Shown here: positions 1-4,708 of the stretch, piece after piece | Layout: every line of letters begins with the position of its first letter | Numbering within the stretch: the first letter of the stretch is position 1 | Assembly: GCA_947500275.1 (NCBI GenBank) | Contig: CANMSW010000120.1 | Location: 1-6,959 of the forward strand | Source of the DNA: Bacteriovoracaceae bacterium | GTDB lineage: Bacteria > Bdellovibrionota > UBA1018 | Length of the DNA stretch: 6,959 bases | Reading direction: 5' to 3' | Notes under the pieces: model-generated | Seen by the model: only the letters and a program-made list of their open reading frames with translations | What the model was told of the DNA's origin: nothing | Databases searched by the model: none | Translations under genes and position numbers: made by a program

Positions 1-1463
1 AGACGATTTTCCGGATCGAAGCCATTCTTCACCCTTTCAAAAATAGAGATCCATGCGCCTTTTTCTCGGCGAATCCACTCGTTCTTCAATAGCCCTGAGC
101 CGTGGTGATGACTCAAGGTCGCGCCAGCCGCTTCGGCCGCACGAAGGAAGTCTTCCCAAATTTCATCGTATTTTTCCGCGGAAGTCCCACTGACTCCGGC
201 ATGACTCACGAGGGTGAAATAGATATTCGCCCCCGTGTGATAGAAATGACTGAAATGAGCCATGACAAGACCCAGCAGCGGTCTACAGTCTTTGACTGCC
301 CGATAAACCTCTTCAATCCGGTCCCAGGTGCATGCGAGCTCAAAAGTATCCAGAATCATACGCGAGTGACTGAGGATGAGCTGCTGCTTGTAGCTCACGT
401 CATAGCGGTGCTCCCACCAATGCTCGCCCAAGCGGGGCCCTAAATAGGTCAGCCCTAGCTCTTTCGCCACCTTGAGCGCTTCACTCGATTCCGCTTCAGC
501 GATTGCCGTATTTCCCTCAAAAATGGCAATTAGGGCAGCACCCCCAGGGAAACCGCACTCTTTGAGAACAGCTGAATTCAGCGCCAGCGAAGTTTCTAGG
601 GGATCATAAATTCGGAGCACCGAAGGCCGCAGTCCGGCTTGCATGATATGACGCGAGAACTCGAGCGACTTGGCGACGTCTGGGGCCGCGAAGCCCATCA
701 TCACGCGCTTTTCCGGGAGCTTATGAATCTGAAGACGCGCTGCCGTGAAAAAACACAGCGTCCCCTCGCTGCCCAAAAGCAGCTGCGTCCAATCGGGGCC
801 CATTGCACTCCGCGGGGCCCGTCCCGTTTCTAGCACAGTGCCATCCGCAAGAACGCACTCCAGCGACAGAACCAGATCCTCAATCTTACCGTACTTCGTT
901 GAAAGCTGACCGGCCGAACGGGTGGCGAGATATCCACCCAGCGAACTGCAATAAATAGAAGAAGGGAAATGTCCGAGGGTATATCCCTCTTGGTTCAACC
1001 AACGCTCAAGGTTTTCGCCGATCCATCCGGCTTCGGCCGTCACGGTCATCGACAGCGGATCGAGATGACGCACTTTTCTCATCTTCTTCAGATCTACTAG
1101 GACTCGGGGGCGATCCTCTTTTGGAGAGGGAACCGTCGCACCGCACACTCCGGAGCCCGCGCCGTACGGAATCAAAATGCAATCGGATTGCCGCGCCCAA
1201 GCCAGCATTTGAACCAACCTCTCGGTTGAGTCGGGCCACAGCACGAGATCTACAGTCGGCTCCGCCGCCGGACCTTGCTCTCGCAGCTCTAAAAGTTTCC
1301 GGGGCCAAAGGTCCTGTGAATAGGCCAACAGCGTTAATCGCTCGAAATCGACGAGTCCGGCCTCCAGCCATGCGACTGCGTCAGGATGCTTCATTGAGGA
1401 ACGCAAATTTTCGGAGCGCAGCAAATGGGTGTTTTTGGATGATATCAGTTCACCAGTCGACAT
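1..1463 (-). CDS. FAD-binding oxidase/transferase, alkyldihydroxyacetonephosphate synthase (AGPS)-like, C-terminus cut by window edge
   Basis: An open frame runs from an ATG at 1463 to the left edge, giving 487 residues. The N-terminal half looks like a VAO-type FAD-binding domain (about 70-240). It has the pyrophosphate loop PYGAGSGVCGA at 99-109, a segment around 164-198 with SSLGGYLATRSAG then KYGKIEDLV, and GSEGTL at 231-236. The C-terminal half (about 245-487) fits the FAD-oxidase C domain. It contains HFYHTGANIYF and a triple histidine, HHHG, at 452-455. Y415 lies 37 residues before H452, the spacing I recall between the catalytic Tyr and the His triad of eukaryotic AGPS. R182 sits where those enzymes have a TRASG arginine. 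AGPS swaps the acyl chain of acyl-DHAP for a fatty alcohol, making ether lipids. The last residues read FDPENR and the next codon begins CT, so the usual ending (NPGKL) lies just outside. It starts 37 bases after the thioredoxin gene, probably in one operon. A related FAD dehydrogenase acting on another substrate is the main alternative. Confidence 0.85.
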   Translation of the reverse strand, partial: MSTGELISSKNTHLLRSENLRSSMKHPDAVAWLEAGLVDFERLTLLAYSQDLWPRKLLELREQGPAAEPTVDLVLWPDSTERLVQMLAWARQSDCILIPYGAGSGVCGATVPSPKEDRPRVLVDLKKMRKVRHLDPLSMTVTAEAGWIGENLERWLNQEGYTLGHFPSSIYCSSLGGYLATRSAGQLSTKYGKIEDLVLSLECVLADGTVLETGRAPRSAMGPDWTQLLLGSEGTLCFFTAARLQIHKLPEKRVMMGFAAPDVAKSLEFSRHIMQAGLRPSVLRIYDPLETSLALNSAVLKECGFPGGAALIAIFEGNTAIAEAESSEALKVAKELGLTYLGPRLGEHWWEHRYDVSYKQQLILSHSRMILDTFELACTWDRIEEVYRAVKDCRPLLGLVMAHFSHFYHTGANIYFTLVSHAGVSGTSAEKYDEIWEDFLRAAEAAGATLSHHHGSGLLKNEWIRREKGAWISIFERVKNGFDPENR

Positions 1464-1469
1464 GACCGC

Positions 1470-1498
1470 ATTATGGGACGCAAAATCATTTCAAACAA
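1470..1498 (-). promoter_or_regulatory. Possible internal promoter of the AGPS-like gene, placed for a leaderless transcript
   Basis: On the minus strand, TTGTTT (1493-1498) and CATAAT (1470-1475, five of six matches to the -10 consensus) are separated by 17 bases. Six bases then separate the -10 from the ATG at 1463. Transcription would begin at or next to the start codon. No Shine-Dalgarno sequence lies before this ATG. A TTGACA at 1499-1504 overlaps the stop of the upstream gene but is 23 bases from the -10, too far for a standard -35. The promoter is a prediction; read-through from the upstream gene is equally possible. Confidence 0.4.
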
Positions 1499-1500
1499 TG

Positions 1501-2079
1501 TCAATTCTTGACTTTTCCTCCGTTCAAAACCAATTCGATTTCCGAGCGGATCAAATCCGATTTCCAATCTTGGGGCCCCACCCACTTCATCACGATTTTA
1601 CCAGTGCGGCTAATCAAGTAGGTCTCTGGAAACTGAAAACTTCCGAAAGCCTCAGAGACCTTTTGCTGAGAGTCGAGCAAGGACTTCACACCCTTTGGAA
1701 GACTTTGATTCGGGAGAATCTTGATTGCATCCGCTTTCGACGCATCTAAGCTCAGCGCGATAAACTGAATCGAGCTATTTTCCTGGTAGGCGCGCGCGAG
1801 CTCTAACCATTTTGGAAGCTCGTCCAGACAAGGAGGACACCAGGAGGCCCAAAAATGAATCACTGCGACCTGATCCTTTAATGAATCACTGGACCACCTT
1901 TGGCCCTCCAAAGATTCCAACTGAAAATCGGGCATTTCCTGAAGGTGACGCCCCGCCCCTGATTGTTCGGTTGAATAGGGTAGAAAACCGAAGGTCCAAG
2001 ACAGAGCCAGCCCCAGAGCGGCCAAAGCCAAAGAACCGAAGAACCAAAGCCGAATCTTGGAGAAAGTCACACTTTTCAT
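1501..2079 (-). CDS. Membrane-anchored TlpA/ResA-like thiol-disulfide oxidoreductase
   Basis: The product is 192 residues if started at the ATG at 2079. An in-frame TTG at 2115 would add 12 residues, but these lie before an otherwise well-formed signal anchor, so ATG is preferred. A short AGG lies three bases before it. Residues 11-33 form one hydrophobic segment, which should anchor the protein with the rest in the periplasm. The thioredoxin fold follows, with active site WCPPC (C81 and C84, the only cysteines) inside HFWASWCPPC and the cis-proline segment FPETYLI (P151). The length fits TlpA/ResA/CcmG-type reductases, which reduce disulfides in cytochrome c maturation or other envelope targets. 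Nothing in the sequence identifies the partner, and no cytochrome maturation genes are visible. It precedes the AGPS-like gene on the same strand with a 37-base gap and is divergent from the HNH gene. Confidence 0.9.
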   Translation of the reverse strand: MKSVTFSKIRLWFFGSLALAALGLALSWTFGFLPYSTEQSGAGRHLQEMPDFQLESLEGQRWSSDSLKDQVAVIHFWASWCPPCLDELPKWLELARAYQENSSIQFIALSLDASKADAIKILPNQSLPKGVKSLLDSQQKVSEAFGSFQFPETYLISRTGKIVMKWVGPQDWKSDLIRSEIELVLNGGKVKN

Positions 2080-2086
2080 ATTCCTA

Positions 2087-2115
2087 TCGATAACGCCCGC
2101 GACAGGGACCGTCAA
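2087..2115 (-). promoter_or_regulatory. Weak candidate promoter of the thioredoxin gene
   Basis: On the minus strand, TTGACG (2110-2115, five of six matches to the -35 consensus) is followed by 17 bases and TATCGA (2087-2092, three of six matches and lacking the final T). The start codon follows seven bases later. The -35 is good but the -10 is poor. The layout resembles that of the two other promoter candidates nearby, and the -35 overlaps a dyad at 2114-2128. Confidence 0.3.
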
Positions 2116-2128
2116 ACGCTTGGCGTTT
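2114..2128. promoter_or_regulatory. Perfect dyad, possible operator in the divergent intergenic region
   Basis: AAACGC (2114-2119) and GCGTTT (2123-2128) are exact inverted repeats separated by TTG. The site sits between the divergent thioredoxin and HNH genes and overlaps the candidate -35 of the thioredoxin gene by two bases. Its size and position suit a dimeric repressor site, but a six-base arm could also arise by chance. No regulator gene is identifiable next to it. Confidence 0.3.
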
Positions 2129-2173
2129 AAGCCGAATATTTGGTGAACATCCCTCTCTCATGAGGCCCTGCTG

Positions 2174-2202
2174 TTGCGCCTTTTCGTAAGATTGACCATA
2201 CT
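2174..2202 (+). promoter_or_regulatory. Candidate promoter of the HNH gene, placed for a leaderless transcript
   Basis: TTGCGC (2174-2179) and CATACT (2197-2202) are spaced by 17 bases. The -10 has four of six matches, including the second-position A and final T. Exactly six bases separate it from the ATG at 2209. No Shine-Dalgarno sequence lies in the preceding 20 bases, so the mRNA may begin at the start codon. Confidence 0.4.
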
Positions 2203-2207
2203 TGGTC
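2194..2207. promoter_or_regulatory. Dyad covering the -10 of the HNH promoter
   Basis: GACCA (2194-2198) and TGGTC (2203-2207) are exact inverted repeats around TACT. The dyad covers the candidate -10 hexamer of the HNH gene and ends one base before its ATG. A protein bound here would block transcription. The arms are short, so this is only suggestive. Confidence 0.25.
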
Positions 2208-2208
2208 C

Positions 2209-2736
2209 ATGAGCCACGCACTGGTTCTGAACGCAACCTACGAGCCTCTTCAAATCGTCTCCTGGCAAAAAGCGTTGCAGCTGCTTTTTCAGGGTAAAGT
2301 CGAAGTCATCGAAGAGTCCGATCAAGAAGTCCGCACGGTACGCATTTCAATGAAGGTACCCGCGGTTCTGCGTTTACTGAGCTATGTGCCGCTCGGAAGA
2401 AAAAAGAATGTCGTTCGATTCTCTCGGACGAATATCTTCCTTCGCGACGACCACCAATGTGGCTACTGCGGAAGACGGTTCTCTAAAAGCCAACTCACCC
2501 TCGACCACGTAATCCCTGTCGTTCAGGGAGGCCGCAAAAGCTGGGAGAACATCGTGGCTGCTTGCCTGGCCTGCAATCAGAAGAAGGGCGGCCGAACTCC
2601 CAACGAAGCCGGCATGAAGCTCCTTCGGAAGCCAAAAGCCCCCCTCTGGCTACCCTCCACTTCTTTGAAAATGGGGGTTGCAGTCACGCCCGAACGTTGG
2701 AAAATTTATTTCCGTTGGGAGAATGATGGCTCGTGA
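2209..2736 (+). CDS. HNH endonuclease family protein
   Basis: The product has 175 residues. The N-terminal part (1-65) begins with VLNATYEPL and WQKALQLLFQGK, typical of a widespread bacterial HNH family, which supports this ATG. The zinc-binding HNH core follows: C84-x2-C87, then LDHVIP with D99 and H100, WENIVAAC with N114, and C119-x2-C122, ending in NQKKGGRTP. The four cysteines should hold a structural zinc, while H100 and N114 would bind the catalytic metal, so the nuclease core looks intact. Members of this family are usually annotated as HNH endonucleases without a proven target. No methyltransferase, phage or toxin partner is adjacent. The sigma-like gene follows on the same strand after 69 bases with no clear promoter or terminator between, so co-transcription is possible. 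It is divergent from the thioredoxin gene. Confidence 0.9.
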   Translation: MSHALVLNATYEPLQIVSWQKALQLLFQGKVEVIEESDQEVRTVRISMKVPAVLRLLSYVPLGRKKNVVRFSRTNIFLRDDHQCGYCGRRFSKSQLTLDHVIPVVQGGRKSWENIVAACLACNQKKGGRTPNEAGMKLLRKPKAPLWLPSTSLKMGVAVTPERWKIYFRWENDGS

Positions 2737-2805
2737 GGAAACTCACGACACCCACAACGAATCTTTAAATAGCAACCTTGAAGAAAAAACTCGAGAATCG
2801 AATCC

Positions 2806-4335
2806 ATGCCTACCCCAGCGACCCTAGCGAACCGTTTGAAGTCGCTGAAAATCCCGGGCCTCAAGAACAAGACTTCTCCTGACGCTTCCCAGATATCGGA
2901 CTCTTCGGAAAAGCCTCATTGGATTCTTCGTTACGGCGACCTCACCTATGACTTTGCATCCTCGCTGCTTTGGAGCACGAGAAACGGAAAGCTCATCCTG
3001 AAGCGCCTCTACCTTTCCAGTCCTGGCCGTGAGCTCAACAGCTGGTCCGGTGCAAAACTCGAGCGAGCGGCCGTCTTTCGCGAGCTTTTACAGCTGATCC
3101 GGGATTCCCACTGGCGCTATATGCGCAGACTCACGACGGCCGAACAACGGATGTTGGATGGGAACCTCGAAGAGGATGGTCGACTTCGACAATTCGACTC
3201 GTATGTTCATCGACTGAGTTTTGATGATCTGGCCCTTCTTCTGATTCGGGATAAATTCGGATTTCCAATTTCCGAGGCGGCTGCGATTTTTGAAGCACCC
3301 GAAGCGAGCCTTCAACTTCAAAGACAACATGCCTTCGAAGCGTTATGCGACTGGATCTGGGATTCGAGTGATACACGAGAAACCCCGGAGTGCTTTCAGG
3401 TTCAGAAAAAGTCGACGGCCTCTTTAGATGGAAAGCTCCAACCCGGCGAAGCCTCAGCCATCGAAAAACACCTCGGCGGCTGTCCAGCCTGTACGGAAAA
3501 CTACCGGCGCATCCGAAAACTTTTGACCTGCGCAAGTGATATGCCGCGTTTCTTCCTTCCCGCTGATCAACGAGGCCACCGGATTGCGCAGGAGAAGCTC
3601 TTCTCAGACTTCAGAACCCGAAGCCTCAGCTTTTCGGAGATACCCTGGTTCTTACGCACCGGTGCTGAAAGCTTGGTCATCACGTTCGGCATTCTACTCG
3701 CGGTCGCACTGATCCCTCGTTTTCAAAGGCTATACGAGGCCTCGGTCAATCAGCGCTTAGACACATTGATTGCGAGCAGCACCGACGAATCCCCGTTGGA
3801 CAGTGTGGCACCAGCCTCGAAGCAAATCCACATCGAGACCCAGAACGAAACGGCTGCGAACTTTGGCGAAGAAGATTCCATCCACTCAGGTGAAGATCTC
3901 CCCCCTTTGGCAGCCGAAGGCGATTCCGATCTGGACGAGTCAGCAGTACAAACGGATGAACCCAAACAACCGGGTGCAGGACCCAGTGAAGTTTGGCGAT
4001 TCTCTTTGAGAACCTCCAGCCCTAAAGAGGCCCGTAGCAAGGTCATTGCGAAACTGATGGCCTTAGGGGGCACCCCTGAGAACACGCCAGGATTGGGTGG
4101 TGTGGAAGCACCAGGAGGAATTCAATTCAATCTAGTCGTCGATCGCGCCTGGCTTCCTGATATCCGCAAGCATCTGAACTCCCTCACCAGCGACCAACAA
4201 AATGATGGCCGAAACACGGCCCGCACCCAGAATCCCCTCTCAACGAACGAGCCCTTACGCTGGTATCGGAGCGCCTCAAAAACCTCACTTCCCACGGGTA
4301 AAACTCGAATCATCATCTGGCTTTCGCAGATCTGA
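2806..4335 (+). CDS. Membrane protein joining a degenerate ECF-sigma-like region to an anti-sigma zinc finger and an outer domain
   Basis: The product has 509 residues. The ATG at 2806 is the first possible start after an in-frame stop at 2779; its ribosome site is weak. Residues 36-110 loosely resemble sigma region 2 but lack its usual acidic motif. Residues 137-185 (LSFDDLALLLIRDKFGFPIS, then EAAAIFEAPEASL) resemble the helix-turn-helix of ECF sigma region 4. A zinc-binding anti-sigma motif follows: C196, H222, C226 and C229, i.e. C-x25-H-x3-C-x2-C, the spacing I recall from RsrA. Residues 288-304 form one hydrophobic segment, so 305-509 should be periplasmic. That part has an acidic, proline-containing linker (320-392) and a C-terminal domain (395-509) ending in KTRIIIWLSQI, which I do not recognise. 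The order suggests an envelope-stress regulator with sigma-like and anti-sigma parts in one chain. Alternatively it is a plain anti-sigma factor with a vestigial N-terminus. The zinc motif and membrane segment are clear; the sigma reading is inference. Confidence 0.75.
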   Translation: MPTPATLANRLKSLKIPGLKNKTSPDASQISDSSEKPHWILRYGDLTYDFASSLLWSTRNGKLILKRLYLSSPGRELNSWSGAKLERAAVFRELLQLIRDSHWRYMRRLTTAEQRMLDGNLEEDGRLRQFDSYVHRLSFDDLALLLIRDKFGFPISEAAAIFEAPEASLQLQRQHAFEALCDWIWDSSDTRETPECFQVQKKSTASLDGKLQPGEASAIEKHLGGCPACTENYRRIRKLLTCASDMPRFFLPADQRGHRIAQEKLFSDFRTRSLSFSEIPWFLRTGAESLVITFGILLAVALIPRFQRLYEASVNQRLDTLIASSTDESPLDSVAPASKQIHIETQNETAANFGEEDSIHSGEDLPPLAAEGDSDLDESAVQTDEPKQPGAGPSEVWRFSLRTSSPKEARSKVIAKLMALGGTPENTPGLGGVEAPGGIQFNLVVDRAWLPDIRKHLNSLTSDQQNDGRNTARTQNPLSTNEPLRWYRSASKTSLPTGKTRIIIWLSQI

Positions 4336-4432
4336 GAAAAAGGGCGCACCGAGGCGTGGGACGCACGCGTCCAAGTTCACCCGCCCCCGCAGTCCTGACC
4401 GATATCAGTTTGGAGCCCGTCAGATCGTCGTC

Positions 4433-4458
4433 GAGCTCCGTCCCCGAGCTCCGTCCCC
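4433..4458. repeat. Tandem 13-mer, two perfect copies
   Basis: GAGCTCCGTCCCC occurs at 4433-4445 and again at 4446-4458, followed by another GA. The pair lies four bases before the left arm of the large palindrome. It looks like a small slippage duplication or part of the same repeat element. Confidence 0.8.
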
Positions 4459-4462
4459 GAAC

Positions 4463-4592
4463 TTCATGAATCAGCTCTGTCCCATCGGGTGGCGAGGCAC
4501 ATCCATCCATGGATTCCTTGCGCCCCTTCGGGGCTGCGCCTTCCATGGCGCTAGAGGCCTCTTCACCCGATGGGACAGAGCCGCTTCATGAA
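4463..4592. repeat. 130-bp imperfect palindrome, possible MITE/REP-like element or structured RNA
   Basis: Two 51-base arms (4463-4513 and 4542-4592) are inverted copies, matching at 40 of 51 positions without gaps and including an unbroken 18-base match, GCTCTGTCCCATCGGGTG at 4474-4491. Both ends carry TTCATGAA, itself a palindrome, so it is also an 8-bp direct repeat, the size of some target-site duplications. The 28-base centre contains GCCCC-TTC-GGGGC (4522-4534), which could also fold with a cUUCGg tetraloop. The inner arm ends pair through CCATGGA/TCCATGG. Transcripts from either strand would fold into one long hairpin. No transposase is present, so it would be a non-autonomous element if mobile. 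It could also act as a barrier between the two convergent genes. Confidence 0.7.
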
Positions 4593-4630
4593 AGATCACC
4601 GCACAAAGCCAGCCGCCGAGGAAGGAGGCA

Positions 4631-4699
4631 ATACGGACTCACCACATAAAAAAAGCCCGGTACCTTTCGGCACCGGGCTCAATCGGATTTAGTCCGTAT
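4631..4699. repeat. 9-bp inverted repeat surrounding the rpsA terminator
   Basis: ATACGGACT (4631-4639) and AGTCCGTAT (4691-4699) are perfect inverted repeats flanking the terminator hairpin. In rpsA mRNA this outer stem would have to close after the U-tract is made. It could stabilise the 3' end of read-through RNA or be a processing site. Confidence 0.5.
4648..4679 (-). terminator. Intrinsic terminator of rpsA
   Basis: On the minus strand, AGCCCGGTGCC and GGTACCGGGCT form an 11-bp stem with one G-U pair, closed by a GAAA tetraloop and followed by seven Us (the A run at 4648-4654). It lies 29 bases past the rpsA stop codon. On the plus strand the hairpin has no U-tract after it, so it should stop mainly rpsA transcripts. 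Confidence 0.93.
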
Positions 4700-4708
4700 C
4701 AGGAACGA

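Larger units (their letters stand above)
4336..4708. other. Convergent intergenic region without a convincing gene
   Basis: This 373-base gap lies between the ends of the sigma-like gene (plus) and rpsA (minus). It contains a small GC hairpin at 4359-4372 (GGACG/CGTCC, loop CACG), a tandem 13-mer, a 130-bp imperfect palindrome, and the rpsA terminator set inside a 9-bp inverted repeat. Short open frames exist but lack ribosome sites and are explained by the repeats. No classical U-tract terminator is seen for the plus-strand gene, so the palindrome may serve that role. Confidence 0.7.

Noticed and set aside
102..1465. Several plus-strand open frames of 64-121 codons and a minus-strand one at 1006-1371
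   Set aside because: All overlap the AGPS-like gene, whose reading frame is continuous and full of family motifs. They are shadows.
2080..2115. A TTG start at 2115 for the thioredoxin gene
   Set aside because: It adds 12 residues ahead of a normal positively charged signal anchor, and TTG would overlap the candidate -35. The ATG at 2079 is better.
2209..2736. Restriction-modification, toxin-antitoxin or homing nuclease system around the HNH gene
   Set aside because: No methyltransferase, antitoxin, intron or phage gene is adjacent, and the N-terminus matches a common stand-alone HNH family.
4466..4591. A 41-codon open frame exactly spanning the palindrome
   Set aside because: Its ATG and TGA both come from the TTCATGAA ends of the palindrome. 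It has no ribosome site.
4463..4592. Integron attC site
   Set aside because: The size and imperfect symmetry fit, but the GTTRRRY/RYYYAAC core sites are absent, and no integrase or cassette is nearby.
4588..4692. A 34-codon open frame beginning ATGAAAGATCAC
   Set aside because: It runs through the rpsA terminator hairpin, and no Shine-Dalgarno sequence precedes it.
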